In this document: piece by piece, positions 1 to 9,878 of the stretch
Layout of the letters: the number at the start of each line of letters is the position of its first letter
Position numbering within the stretch: position 1 is the stretch's first letter
Assembly (NCBI GenBank): GCA_934725855.1
Contig: CAKVCL010000002.1
Coordinates: 62,001 to 126,000, forward strand
Origin: an uncultured Cellulosilyticum sp.
Lineage (GTDB): Bacteria; Bacillota; Clostridia; Lachnospirales; Cellulosilyticaceae
Direction: 5' to 3'
DNA: 64,000 nucleotides
Notes under the pieces: generated by a model
The model's input: the letters and a program-made list of their open reading frames with translations, nothing else
Databases searched by the model: none
Told to the model about the DNA's origin: nothing
Translations under genes and position numbers: made by a program

Positions 1-758
1 TTATTCGCTCCAATAGTGGATTGTATCCTACACCAGCAGCAGATAAACTTAAAGATCATGCTGAAATTATTTTAGAGCAGTATGAAAAAATTAAACTAGA
101 TATAGGAAGAAGTGAGGATGAAGAGGTTTCTACCTTAAGGATTGCTTCAACCTATGCGGTGCTTAAATATTTATCAGTAGATTTCATTAAAAGTTTTTAT
201 AAAGAATATCCTAATATACGATTAAACTTCGTAGAATATCCAGAATATCCGATTTATGAGATGCTTAAAAAGGGACAAATTAATGTCGCTTTTTTACCGT
301 TACCAATAGATGTTAAAACATTTGATATGGTCTACTGCTTTAGTCACAGATATTGCGCAGTGATGAATAAAAAGCATCCATTAGCCAATAAGAAAATTTT
401 AGAGTATAAAGATTTAAATGGTGTGCCTTTAGCACTTAAGGGGCATGAGTATTCGATTTTCTCGGGTAATATCAACCGCTTTATTAAGGGAGGGCTTAAA
501 CCCATCATTTTACTTGAAACGAGTGATGATTCAATTATTATGGATGCCGCCAAGAAGGATTGGTGCGTAGGGATTACTGCAGATTATTTGGCAAAGGAAT
601 ATGCAGATGAACAAGTCGCCATTATTCCTTTTTCAGATGAAAGTTATGTGAGAACCATCTTTTTAGCATGGAAAAAAGGGCAAAAACTGAGTATGAAGGA
701 AAAACAATTCATTCATTTTGTCCTTAAATGGCTGGATGTAGATAAAGAACTCGAATAG
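1..758 (+). CDS. LysR-type transcriptional regulator, 5' end cut by window edge
   Basis: The visible part is the end of the winged-helix linker and the whole effector-binding domain of a LysR-type regulator. The reading frame is open to base 3, where it reads IRSNSGLYPTPAA, the usual end of the DNA-binding domain, so the TTG at 21 is not a true start and the helix-turn-helix lies outside the window. The rest has the periplasmic-binding-protein-like fold typical of the family (LRIASTYAVLKYL onwards). It is directly upstream of and co-directional with ilvC, and a LysR-type operator lies between the two genes, so it probably senses a branched-chain amino acid intermediate and activates ilvC. That role is inferred from position; in enteric bacteria IlvY does this job from a divergent gene. 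Confidence 0.85.
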   Translation, partial: IRSNSGLYPTPAADKLKDHAEIILEQYEKIKLDIGRSEDEEVSTLRIASTYAVLKYLSVDFIKSFYKEYPNIRLNFVEYPEYPIYEMLKKGQINVAFLPLPIDVKTFDMVYCFSHRYCAVMNKKHPLANKKILEYKDLNGVPLALKGHEYSIFSGNINRFIKGGLKPIILLETSDDSIIMDAAKKDWCVGITADYLAKEYADEQVAIIPFSDESYVRTIFLAWKKGQKLSMKEKQFIHFVLKWLDVDKELE

Positions 759-826
759 TATCAACAAAATGTTGATACATGAAACGGGATTGTTGATACC
801 TCAGTGAGGCTAGCCGACTATATAAT
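758..826 (+). promoter_or_regulatory. LysR-type operator and ilvC promoter
   Basis: A perfect 9-bp inverted repeat, GTATCAACA-aaa-TGTTGATAC, spans 758-778. A third copy of the half-site, TGTTGATAC, lies at 791-799, exactly 21 bp (two helical turns) after the second arm. A consensus -10 box TATAAT is at 821-826 with no usable -35. With a start site near 833, the palindrome is centred near -65 and the single half-site near -38, which is the recognition-site plus activation-site layout known for LysR-type activators. The strict T-N11-A motif is not present. Confidence 0.65.
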
Positions 827-840
827 AAGGGAAAAGAGAA

Positions 841-856
841 ATGACAAACTTGTCAT
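841..856. promoter_or_regulatory. Inverted repeat in ilvC leader
   Basis: ATGACAA-ac-TTGTCAT is a perfect 7-bp inverted repeat between the predicted transcription start (about 833) and the ribosome-binding site. It could be a second operator, for example for a roadblock repressor, or a small hairpin. Nothing in the sequence decides between these. Confidence 0.35.
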
Positions 857-859
857 TAA

Positions 860-1906
<1,047 letters not shown>

Positions 1907-1969
1907 TCAGTTTGGTTGGTAATGAGTTAGTCATACATAATATTATTTTGGCAAGATAAATATAAGGGG

Positions 1970-2020
1970 AAAATAGCTAGTTGCATTAGAAAAGTAGAGG
2001 CAACTAGCTATTTTTATTTT
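1970..2020. terminator. Bidirectional intrinsic terminator
   Basis: The arms AAAATAGCTAGTTGC and GCAACTAGCTATTTT pair perfectly and are followed by a T-rich run on the plus strand. On the minus strand the hairpin follows the stop codon of the convergent reductase gene, so it can serve both genes. Confidence 0.85.
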
Positions 2021-2945
2021 AGCTAATCTTATTCTCTTGTGCCCAGGTACTTATTTTTTCATAGGTTGGGAGGAAAACACGATACTTGCGGCCAAGCCTA
2101 ACAATACTATGAACTAGACCATTAATTTCAGAAAGTCCACCTTTTTGGACATCTCTTTGCATAGAAGTGGTAGAATCTTTGGCTAGTCCATATAGGATAT
2201 TCAGATTGATTTCTTTGAGGTTACATTCAAAAGTAATGCCCATAGCTTTTCCTAAAGTTTCAACCTCTTCAATAAGCTGAATAAAAGTGTCTTGTTTTTC
2301 ACCAGGCACCATAAAATCGCCACCTGTTGCGTTATAGTATAGACCAGCAGCTCCCATTGGTGAAACAAAGCTAAATTTTTGAAGGGCTTCACGCAGTATG
2401 TGTTCTGTAAAATGACCTTCAATAGAAGAAGCATTTAGATCTTTTTCCACTTGTAAAGCAAGCGATTCTAACTTATGAGGCTGACCTTTGCGATAACCAA
2501 AATAAATCTTAAAAATATCAGCAGGTTGGTTAATAATACCAGGTGATTGAATGAAACCAACAATATAAACGCAACCACTTAGAACGGTGCAGTTTGGACA
2601 AGCTTTTTGAAGCACTTCACCTGTATCAAATACATTTAAGATAGGAATGACCAAAGTTTGAGAGGTTGCGATACGGTTAATGAAAGTACTGACTTCCTTA
2701 AGGGAATAATATTTCACACAAACAAAGATAATATCAGGTTTATCTTGATAGTCTGCCATGGTATAAGCCTGAATAGGATGAATAAAGAGTGTACCATTTT
2801 TCTTAGAATGAATGGTAAGACCAGTTTCTTTTAGAGCATTTAAATGATTACCTCGGGCAATAAAGGTAACATCATGCCCATTATGCGCTAAATAGCCACC
2901 AATGCAAGCTCCAGTTCCGCCAGCACCAATGATTAAATACTTCAT
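2019..2945 (-). CDS. Ketopantoate reductase family protein (PanE/ApbA)
   Basis: A 308-residue NADPH-dependent 2-dehydropantoate 2-reductase family protein. The N-terminal Rossmann loop GAGGTG is at residues 7-12, and VCVKYYSL near residue 78 carries the lysine that matches the family's catalytic lysine. The C-terminal half is the helical ApbA domain, including a long helix pair around residues 180-290. Start ATG is preceded by an AAGGAAG site. No other pantothenate genes are nearby and the family includes many paralogues that reduce other 2-oxo acids, so the pantoate assignment is open; its position beside ilvC (which has a weak ketopantoate reductase activity in some bacteria) is suggestive only. 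Confidence 0.85.
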   Translation of the reverse strand: MKYLIIGAGGTGACIGGYLAHNGHDVTFIARGNHLNALKETGLTIHSKKNGTLFIHPIQAYTMADYQDKPDIIFVCVKYYSLKEVSTFINRIATSQTLVIPILNVFDTGEVLQKACPNCTVLSGCVYIVGFIQSPGIINQPADIFKIYFGYRKGQPHKLESLALQVEKDLNASSIEGHFTEHILREALQKFSFVSPMGAAGLYYNATGGDFMVPGEKQDTFIQLIEEVETLGKAMGITFECNLKEINLNILYGLAKDSTTSMQRDVQKGGLSEINGLVHSIVRLGRKYRVFLPTYEKISTWAQENKIS

Positions 2946-3188
2946 ATTTTTTTCACTTCCTTGTTAGATGATTAATTAAGTAGCATTAAGGAGATACTTA
3001 CCATTTCATTATAAAAGTGAAACTATAAGATGACTAGACTATTATGAAAAAAGTGTCAAAACGAAGTGAAACACATGAAATCATAAAAATCCAACAATAG
3101 GAACTTGCATTATTCAATAAAATTACTTAAAATAGTGCTTCTGGGAAAAGAGACTAAAAGATTCTATAGAAAATAAGGGGGGCGACAT

Positions 3189-4796
3189 ATGGGAAAGGAA
3201 AATACCTATAAAGAAAATAGTGTTTTACTATTGGAAAAAGGGAAAAAAGGTATTTTGCATATGGTGTTTGGACGATTTATTATTGTGCTGATTTCTCTTT
3301 TAGCGCAATTTATTTTTATGATTTATGTATTTGGTTCTTTTAGTAACTATATTCATCTTATTTTTAGTGGGACGGTGATTTTTAATATCATTATTGTGAT
3401 TTACTTGTTAAATACGGAGGATAATCCTTCCGTTAAAAATACATGGTTAATATTAGGAATGATTTTACCCATTCTAGGAATCTTTCTTTATGTATTTAGT
3501 CGATTTGATATTGGACACCGTGCAGCTAAGAAGAGACTGATGAATATGCAAAAGCATACCGAACAGTTTATAAGTGATGATGAATGCATACTAGAGGAAG
3601 TTAAACACAAGGATAAAGCATTTTATAATATTGCTTCCTATATTCGTAGTACGGGAAGTTTTCCTATTTATAAGGAAGATAAGGTAACCTATTTTTCGAT
3701 TGGTGAAGAAAATTTCGAGGCAATCATCAAAAAGATAGAACAAGCTAAAAAATTTATCTTTTTAGAGTACTTTATTATAGAAGAAGGCTATATGTGGGGA
3801 AGAATTTTACGCATTTTAGCAGAGAAAGTGCAACAAGGGGTAGAAGTACGAGTGATGTATGATGGCACTTGTGAGTTCTCTAGATTGCCCCATTCTTATC
3901 CTAAAAAATTAGAGGAGTTAGGCATTAAATGTAAAGTATTCTTGCCCATTATGCCCATTGCTTCTACTTTATATAATTATAGAGATCATCGAAAAATTCT
4001 TGTAGTGGATGGCAAAGCTGCCTTTACAGGTGGGGTTAACCTAGCGGATGAATATATTAATGAAAAGCAAGTTTTTGGACATTGGAAAGATAATGCAATC
4101 ATGGTAGAAGGAAAAGCTGTGGCTAGTTTTACCAGTCTATTTCTTGAAATGTGGAATATGGATGAAAAGCAAGAGGAAGATTATAGACCATGGCTATTGC
4201 CTTCCTATGAAAAGCAGTTTGATGAAATAGCCTATACAGAGGAAAACAAAGGCTATCTTATTCCTTATGGAGATGATCCACTAGATGGTGAACATGTTGG
4301 GAAAATGGTTTATATTGATATACTTAATCATGCAAAAGATTATGTGTACATTATGACACCGTATTTGATTTTAGATGGAGAAATGGAAAGCGCAATAGCA
4401 TTTGCAGCAAAGAGGGGGGTGAAGGTTAAACTCATTTTGCCACATATTCCAGATAAAAAGTACGCTTTTGCATTAGCACTGAATTATTATAAGATTTTGC
4501 TTAAAGCAGGGGTGGAAATCTATGAATATACACCGGGATTTGTCCATGCAAAGACATTTGTAAGTGATGATCAAAAAGCAGTGGTTGGAACCTTTAACTT
4601 AGACTATCGTAGTTTATATCATCATTTTGAATGTGCCACCTATATGTATGAGGTATCAGCCATTGATACCATTAAAAAGGATATAGAAGACACTTTGGAA
4701 AAATGTCAGAAGATGAATTTTACAAACTATAGAAAAGGTAGAATAGGACTGATTTTAATAGGTAAAATTTTAAAATTTGTGGAGCCACTTATGTAA
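3189..4796 (+). CDS. cls: Cardiolipin synthase (phospholipase D family)
   Basis: Membrane enzyme that condenses two phosphatidylglycerols to cardiolipin and glycerol. The 535 residues start with a soluble stretch, then three hydrophobic segments (about residues 25-50, 55-75 and 85-105) that anchor the protein. Two HxKxxxxD catalytic motifs follow: DHRKILVVDG near residue 268 and VHAKTFVSDD near residue 451, each followed by the GG/GTxNxDxRS signature. Length and layout match Gram-positive ClsA-type enzymes. Start ATG has an AGGGGGGC site. It appears to be a single-gene unit between two terminators. Confidence 0.95.
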   Translation: MGKENTYKENSVLLLEKGKKGILHMVFGRFIIVLISLLAQFIFMIYVFGSFSNYIHLIFSGTVIFNIIIVIYLLNTEDNPSVKNTWLILGMILPILGIFLYVFSRFDIGHRAAKKRLMNMQKHTEQFISDDECILEEVKHKDKAFYNIASYIRSTGSFPIYKEDKVTYFSIGEENFEAIIKKIEQAKKFIFLEYFIIEEGYMWGRILRILAEKVQQGVEVRVMYDGTCEFSRLPHSYPKKLEELGIKCKVFLPIMPIASTLYNYRDHRKILVVDGKAAFTGGVNLADEYINEKQVFGHWKDNAIMVEGKAVASFTSLFLEMWNMDEKQEEDYRPWLLPSYEKQFDEIAYTEENKGYLIPYGDDPLDGEHVGKMVYIDILNHAKDYVYIMTPYLILDGEMESAIAFAAKRGVKVKLILPHIPDKKYAFALALNYYKILLKAGVEIYEYTPGFVHAKTFVSDDQKAVVGTFNLDYRSLYHHFECATYMYEVSAIDTIKKDIEDTLEKCQKMNFTNYRKGRIGLILIGKILKFVEPLM

Positions 4797-4834
4797 GGCT
4801 ATTGAATCTTGAAAGGCATTGAATCCTGATAAGT

Positions 4835-4876
4835 AAAAAGAATTGCAACCTAAAACAAAGGAAGCAATTCTTTTTT
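4835..4876. terminator. Bidirectional intrinsic terminator
   Basis: AAAAAGAATTGC (4835-4846) pairs with GCAATTCTTTTTT (4864-4876) and ends in a T run. It lies between convergent genes and has a T-rich tail on either strand. Confidence 0.8.
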
Positions 4877-4879
4877 GAT

Positions 4880-5755
4880 TTAGTTAATGATAATAGCAGT
4901 TGCGTCAAGAACATTATCATAAATCCATTGGGCGTTAGGAACGGCTAGGCGAATACAACCATGGCTAATGGCAGCACCTAATGTATCATTGATAATTTCG
5001 GTTCCTTCTGGATTAAAAAGTACAGAATGATAGTAATAGCTGCCTTGGATGCGTGTGGCATATTTAACGCGATAAGTATCAGAGCCAAAGTATGGTTTTC
5101 GCCCTGTTACATAGAAGGTGCCTTTGATGGTAGGGGTATCAGGTGCACCTACTGTACAACGCCATTTATAAAGCTGCTTCCAAGTATTGCCATTGATTTT
5201 ATTAAAAATGTAAGTATATTTATTTTCTAAGTCAGTGGTTATTAAGTTATTGGTTGGACTTTTAATGGCATTGGAATTTACAAAGCGAAGCATATCTGTG
5301 GTGAAGTAAGTGAAGTCATAAGCATTAGGCGCACTGCCGTCATCGGTTAAAAAGTAAGAAAAGATATAGCCATTACGATTATTGTAAATCACTTTGCTCC
5401 AATCTCCAACAACGGACAAAACTTGTACCTCGGAGCCTTTTGGAACAATGGTATAAGGATTAGATTCAGCTGTTGGATAAGAATGTAAAAGAACATCTCG
5501 ATAAGGATACTTTGTAGTGGATAAAAAGGAAGCATAAATATAGCCTTGTATTTTATTATAAAGGACTAAATACCAATCTTCTTCAGCATCAAGGACTTGA
5601 ACTTTAGTTTCTGCTGGAATGACAGCTAATATATTAGAAGAAGTTGATTTACTTTCTCTTAGATTAACTGTTGTAGTGGTATATTTATAAGAATTCACTG
5701 GAGTTGCAGGATAAATTTCAGAATGCGCTACGGAAATAACACGAAACTTATTCAT
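4880..5755 (-). CDS. L,D-transpeptidase (YkuD) with two N-terminal SH3-like repeats
   Basis: A 291-residue cell-wall-type enzyme. Two bacterial SH3 repeats cover about residues 28-80 (VNLRESKS, WYLVLYNKIQGYIYASFL) and 85-140 (KGSEVQVLSVVGDWSKV, NGYIFSYFL). The C-terminal YkuD domain has the active-site motif SHGCIRL at residues 264-270, with Cys267 as the nucleophile of L,D-transpeptidases that cross-link or anchor peptidoglycan peptides. The start is fixed by an in-frame stop just upstream and an AAGGAG site. Oddly, the N-terminus (MNKFRVISVAHSEIY) has no clear hydrophobic signal peptide, although the substrate is outside the cell. Confidence 0.9.
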   Translation of the reverse strand: MNKFRVISVAHSEIYPATPVNSYKYTTTTVNLRESKSTSSNILAVIPAETKVQVLDAEEDWYLVLYNKIQGYIYASFLSTTKYPYRDVLLHSYPTAESNPYTIVPKGSEVQVLSVVGDWSKVIYNNRNGYIFSYFLTDDGSAPNAYDFTYFTTDMLRFVNSNAIKSPTNNLITTDLENKYTYIFNKINGNTWKQLYKWRCTVGAPDTPTIKGTFYVTGRKPYFGSDTYRVKYATRIQGSYYYHSVLFNPEGTEIINDTLGAAISHGCIRLAVPNAQWIYDNVLDATAIIIN

Positions 5756-6016
5756 CAGTTACCACTCCTTATATGGAAATAGTTGGATTCTATATAGCGT
5801 ATGAAAAAATAAAAAATTTGTGAGAGAAAAGTAATAGGGGATTTAATAAATAGAGGTGTTGGGACAAAAGGAACAGGAATTGGCATTGCTTTCTCCAATA
5901 GCCTTTAGTTGTATTAAGAGAAATACTTGGTATATATAAAATATTATAAAAATAATTAAAGTATGATAAAATGGTTAAGTTAAAACAATTAATTTTTTAG
6001 ATATGAGGAGAAAAAA

Positions 6017-7375
6017 ATGAATGAAAACAATTTTACAGAAGGAAGCATTCCTGCTAAATTAGTTCAGTTTATGCTGCCTATATTAGGCGCGCTAATTTTA
6101 CAAGCCATGTATGGTGCTGTAGATATTATGATCGTAGGATGGTTTGGTACAACAGAAGGAATTTCAGCTGTATCAACAGGAAGTAGCATTGTGAATTTAG
6201 TTATATTTACAGTTGCAGGATTAGCAATGGGAATTACCGTTATGATTGGACGTTATTTAGGTGAAAAAAAGGGACACTTAGTGGGAAAGGTCATTGGAGG
6301 CGCTATTTGCTTTTTTATTGTTTTGTCTATTATCGTTTCCGTGTTTATGGTGCTATTTGCTAGGCCGTTAGCTTGTTTAATGCAAGCACCTGAGTCTACA
6401 ATAGACTTAACAGTGGATTATGTAAGGATTTGTGGTGGCGGTATTTTATTTATTATTGCTTATAACGTGATTAGCAGTATCTTTAGAGGCTTAGGAAACT
6501 CTAGATTACCATTAATATTTGTAGCTATTGCTTGTATAACGAATATTATAGGGGATTTAGTATTTGTAGCCATGTTTCATATGAATGTAGTAGGTGCAGC
6601 ACTGGCTACAGTCATGGCGCAAGCTGTAAGTGTTATTTTATCTTTAGTGATTATAAGAAGAGAAAAGCTTCCCTTTACTATGAAAAAGTCAGATATTCGA
6701 TTTAATAAAGAAATATTAGACTTTCTAAAAGTTGGGATGCCCATTGCTTTTCAAGAGATTTTAACAGAAGTTTCTTTTTTAGCGTTGTGTGCTTTTAGTA
6801 ATCGCTTAGGACTAGAGGCTTCATCAGGCTATGGGGTGGCAAGTAAAATTGTAAGTTTTGTGATGCTTATTCCAGGCTCACTCATGCAATCTATGTCTTC
6901 TTTTGTGGCACAAAATGTGGGAGCAGGCAAAGAAAAGAGAGCAAAAGAAGCAATGTTTATAGGCATGATAATTGGGTCAAGTATTGGAGTAGTTATTGGC
7001 CTTATTGCATTCTTTAAAGGGGATATGCTAGCATACTTGTTTGCAAGTGATGCCAAAGTAGTGCTTAGAGCTGCTGAGTATTTAAAAGGTTTTAGCTTAG
7101 AAGCGGTAATTACTTGTATATTATTTAGTTTTATTGGTTATTTCAATGGGCATAGTCAAACGATATTTGTCATGAGTCAAGGAATTGCTCAATCTTTTTT
7201 AGTAAGACTACCTATGTCTTATTTTATGAGTATACAACCTAATGCAAATCTAACAATGATTGGTCTTGCAGCACCTACAGCAACGATCTTTGGAATTGTG
7301 GTTAATGTTATTTTCTATATGATTTATAATCAAAAGATCAAAAAGGCACAAAATGCAAATCTAACCATTGAGTAA
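6017..7375 (+). CDS. MATE family efflux transporter
   Basis: A 452-residue integral membrane protein of the multidrug and toxic compound extrusion family, which exports organic cations by Na+ or H+ antiport. Twelve hydrophobic segments are visible in the two-bundle arrangement; family signatures include the N-terminal GSIPAKLVQFMLPI start, FRGLGNSRLPLIF in the first half and AQNVGAGKEKRAKEA in the second. The start has a GAGGAG site. Substrate unknown. A second, divergent MATE gene lies at 14017. Confidence 0.93.
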   Translation: MNENNFTEGSIPAKLVQFMLPILGALILQAMYGAVDIMIVGWFGTTEGISAVSTGSSIVNLVIFTVAGLAMGITVMIGRYLGEKKGHLVGKVIGGAICFFIVLSIIVSVFMVLFARPLACLMQAPESTIDLTVDYVRICGGGILFIIAYNVISSIFRGLGNSRLPLIFVAIACITNIIGDLVFVAMFHMNVVGAALATVMAQAVSVILSLVIIRREKLPFTMKKSDIRFNKEILDFLKVGMPIAFQEILTEVSFLALCAFSNRLGLEASSGYGVASKIVSFVMLIPGSLMQSMSSFVAQNVGAGKEKRAKEAMFIGMIIGSSIGVVIGLIAFFKGDMLAYLFASDAKVVLRAAEYLKGFSLEAVITCILFSFIGYFNGHSQTIFVMSQGIAQSFLVRLPMSYFMSIQPNANLTMIGLAAPTATIFGIVVNVIFYMIYNQKIKKAQNANLTIE

Positions 7376-7451
7376 AAGCACTAGGTAGGGTCTAAAGTAA
7401 ATCATACAAAGCAATGAGTGATTGGAATATAGCCAATGATTAGGGGGAATC

Positions 7452-8396
7452 ATGGAAAACTTAATTTTTAGTTTAAATGCGACCATGCCAGTTTTTTTAT
7501 TAATGGTGATTGGATATGTGTTAAAGCAGTTTGATATTTTTGATGAAGTATTTGCAAGTAAAGTTAATAAATTCGTATTTAAGATTACCTTACCAGCGTT
7601 AGTATTTAAGGAGTTATCTACAGCGAATTTTTATGAAATGTGGGACATGAAGTTTGTTGTGTTTTGCTTTGTGGCCTCTTTATTAAGTATTTTGGTGGCA
7701 GTAGGACTTTCTATGCTGATTAAAGACGAGTCTGTAAGGGGTGAGTTTGCACAAGCTTCTTATAGGAGTAGCTCTGCGCTTCTTGGGTGTGCCTTTGTAC
7801 AAAATATTTACGGTTCAGCAGGGTCGGCTTCATTAATGATTATTGCGGCGGTGCCACTATATAATGTAGCAGCTGTTTTAATCTTAAATTTTATGAAACC
7901 AAATAGAGGGAAAATGAGCAAAACACTCATTCAAAAGACGGTAATAGATGTTATAACGAACCCTATTATCATTGGCATTGTTCTTGGAATGGGATGGTCA
8001 TTATTAAAGATCCCTCAAACGACAATTATGTCTAAGACCGTTATTAATGTTGCAAATCTTGCCACACCACTTGGACTTATGGCACTAGGTGCAGATTTTG
8101 ATTTTAAACAATCTAAGGAAAATATAGGACTTGCTATAGCAAGTAGTGGACTCAAACTAGTTGGTTTTACAAGCGTTTTTTTACCATTAGCCGTTCTTTT
8201 AGGGTTTAGAGAAGAGAAGCTGGTGGCTATTTTAGTCATGCTTGGGGCAGCAACCACTGTTTCTTGCTTTGTTATGGCACGCAATTTGGGGCATAAAGGG
8301 ACATTGACTTCTACGACGGTTGTTTTAACAACCATTGCAAGTGCATTTACCTTGACTTTTTGGCTTTTTATACTAAGAAGTTTTGGACTCATTTAA
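7452..8396 (+). CDS. AEC family transporter (auxin efflux carrier-like)
   Basis: A 314-residue membrane protein with about ten hydrophobic segments in two inverted halves joined by a hydrophilic loop near residue 155 (KPNRGKMSKT). Family features include the N-terminal PVFLLMVIGYVLK and FKITLPALVFKELS, and ATPLGLMALGADF in the second half. Bacterial members carry small carboxylates such as malate or malonate; the substrate here is unknown. It has a GGGGGAAT site 76 bases after the MATE gene, so the two may be co-transcribed. Confidence 0.9.
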   Translation: MENLIFSLNATMPVFLLMVIGYVLKQFDIFDEVFASKVNKFVFKITLPALVFKELSTANFYEMWDMKFVVFCFVASLLSILVAVGLSMLIKDESVRGEFAQASYRSSSALLGCAFVQNIYGSAGSASLMIIAAVPLYNVAAVLILNFMKPNRGKMSKTLIQKTVIDVITNPIIIGIVLGMGWSLLKIPQTTIMSKTVINVANLATPLGLMALGADFDFKQSKENIGLAIASSGLKLVGFTSVFLPLAVLLGFREEKLVAILVMLGAATTVSCFVMARNLGHKGTLTSTTVVLTTIASAFTLTFWLFILRSFGLI

Positions 8397-8436
8397 AAAT
8401 GAACCATCAATTTGAAGGTTAAAGTGGGGGATAAGG

Positions 8437-8889
8437 GTGAAATTTATTATTGAGCAATCGGATGAATGGAATGAAGTAGAAATTCGAGTGCGTTGCAATC
8501 AAATGACCAAGCCTTTAGAGAAGTTGATTGAACAGATTCGTTTGTTTGGCTTTTCCATATCAGGGGAAAAAGATGGGCAAAATTATCAGATTAACTTAGA
8601 ACAAATTCTGTATTTTGAGGCAGTGGATAATAGAAGTTATGCTTATTGCGAAGATGAAGTGTATGAGTGTAAAGAGAAGCTCTATGAACTAGAAGAGCGT
8701 TTAAGTGCTATGAATTTTCAAAGAATTAGTCGTAGTTGTATCATTAATATCTACAAACTGATTAGTATTCGCACCTTGCTAAATGGGAAAATAGAAGCCA
8801 CTTTAGAAAATGGTGAAAAGGTCATTGTCAATCGCCATTATGCGGAAGAATTAAGAGAAAAAATCAATCGTCAGGGGGAAATGGCATGA
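8437..8889 (+). CDS. LytTR family DNA-binding protein
   Basis: A 150-residue regulator. The first 45 residues form a short alpha/beta segment without a receiver domain, and residues 50-148 form a LytTR DNA-binding domain (ILYFEAVDNRSYAY, FQRISRSCIINIYKL, VIVNRHYAEELREKI). Start is GTG, preceded by a GGGGG site. Its stop overlaps the start of the next gene, which encodes a DUF3021 membrane protein. The same LytTR/DUF3021 pairing is widespread in Firmicutes, where the membrane protein is thought to restrain the regulator and the pair controls its own operon. Confidence 0.92.
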   Translation: MKFIIEQSDEWNEVEIRVRCNQMTKPLEKLIEQIRLFGFSISGEKDGQNYQINLEQILYFEAVDNRSYAYCEDEVYECKEKLYELEERLSAMNFQRISRSCIINIYKLISIRTLLNGKIEATLENGEKVIVNRHYAEELREKINRQGEMA

Positions 8890-9308
8890 AAACGTTAAAA
8901 ATGTATTGGATGATTGATTGTTATGCATTTACAATGGTTTGTTTGATCAATGCTTTACTGGTAGTGTGCGGTTTATCAGATGACGCATCATCAATCGTTA
9001 ATGTGATTCCTATATTTGCAGCAACCACGCTTGCGGCATTTTTGATGTATTTAACAGATAAAATATGCAAAGAAAAAAATGTCATGCGCCATGTATTTCG
9101 TTTGGTGGATATTATGATTCCAGTTAATCTATTTCAAATTCTTTTTTATGAGGTTCAAATGGGAATAAAAGAAATAGTAATTAATATAATCATGTGTCTT
9201 ATATTTTATATCATTGTGTATTTGATGATGGTAGTGAGTTGGCACGAACAAGACCAAAAAGTCAATAAAAGTTTAGAAAAGATAAGAGCTAGAAAAAGGA
9301 ATAAGTGA
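8886..9308 (+). CDS. DUF3021 family membrane protein, partner of LytTR regulator
   Basis: A 140-residue protein with four hydrophobic segments (about residues 10-30, 37-57, 70-90, 95-120) and a basic C-terminal tail (KIRARKRNK). The ATGA overlap with the LytTR gene shows translational coupling. Size, topology and partner fit DUF3021. The molecular function is not established; control of the coupled regulator is the usual inference. A terminator follows at once. Confidence 0.88.
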   Translation: MKTLKMYWMIDCYAFTMVCLINALLVVCGLSDDASSIVNVIPIFAATTLAAFLMYLTDKICKEKNVMRHVFRLVDIMIPVNLFQILFYEVQMGIKEIVINIIMCLIFYIIVYLMMVVSWHEQDQKVNKSLEKIRARKRNK

Positions 9309-9312
9309 AATT

Positions 9313-9366
9313 AAAAGCCAGGTGTGCATTTCGGGTAGTGAAATGTGCATTTGGCTTTTGTTTTTT
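9313..9366 (+). terminator. Intrinsic terminator
   Basis: AAAAGCCAGGTGTGCATTTC (9313-9332) pairs almost perfectly with GAAATGTGCATTTGGCTTTT (9340-9359), followed by a T run. It ends the LytTR/DUF3021 unit and explains the apparent short open frame starting at 9305. Confidence 0.9.
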
Positions 9367-9428
9367 AACACAGAACCTAAAGAAATACTATACTGCTATT
9401 AATGAAGAAGGAAGAGGGAGGCAAAGAG

Positions 9429-9726
9429 ATGATGGTTTATTTTTTATGGATAGTATGTGTAGGGATAGAGTTAGGATTAGGAATATGGAGTATTAAAAAG
9501 AAATCCACTGCGCTAAAGGAAAAAGCTAAGGCAAGCTTTATTTTTAAAATGGATAGCTGAGGGAGAAACATTAGCTTATGAGATGATTAGAAATTACCTA
9601 TCCGTAATTGCGAGAGTGACGGGATATGATGCCTGTGATACTTATGAGTATTTAGAAAATAGTTTTGAAGACGTCATATGGGACTGGGGATATTTAGCCA
9701 TGATATTAGGTCACAGTCAGTTTTAG
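9429..9726 (+). pseudogene. Small membrane-anchored protein gene with a frame change
   Basis: An ATG at 9429, with a GGGAGG site, opens a 43-codon frame: a hydrophobic segment (YFLWIVCVGIELGLGIW) then a lysine-rich stretch, ending at 9560. From about 9538 a second frame continues without a start codon, reading LFLKWIAEGETLAYEMIRNY and ending at 9726 after an acidic, aromatic-rich stretch. Together they read as one protein of about 95 residues split by a single-base change near 9531-9550, where T and A runs occur. No family recognised. Two separate tiny genes are the alternative, since an ATG at 9583 could start the second half. Confidence 0.4.
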
Positions 9727-9878
9727 AAAATATCATAAATGCTAAGAAATAAAATGACATTCTTAATAAAAATAGATAACAAATAACTTGGATGCTATAT
9801 TTTCTTTGTGTTATTTGCATAACTTGTGCTATAATAAAAAATAGTAGAATGCAACATTAGGGAGGGAAAAGCAAGATT

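Noticed and set aside
9305..9496. 63-codon frame after the DUF3021 gene
   Set aside because: It runs through a clear terminator hairpin (9313-9366), its GTG overlaps the stop of the DUF3021 gene, and the product has no protein-like pattern.
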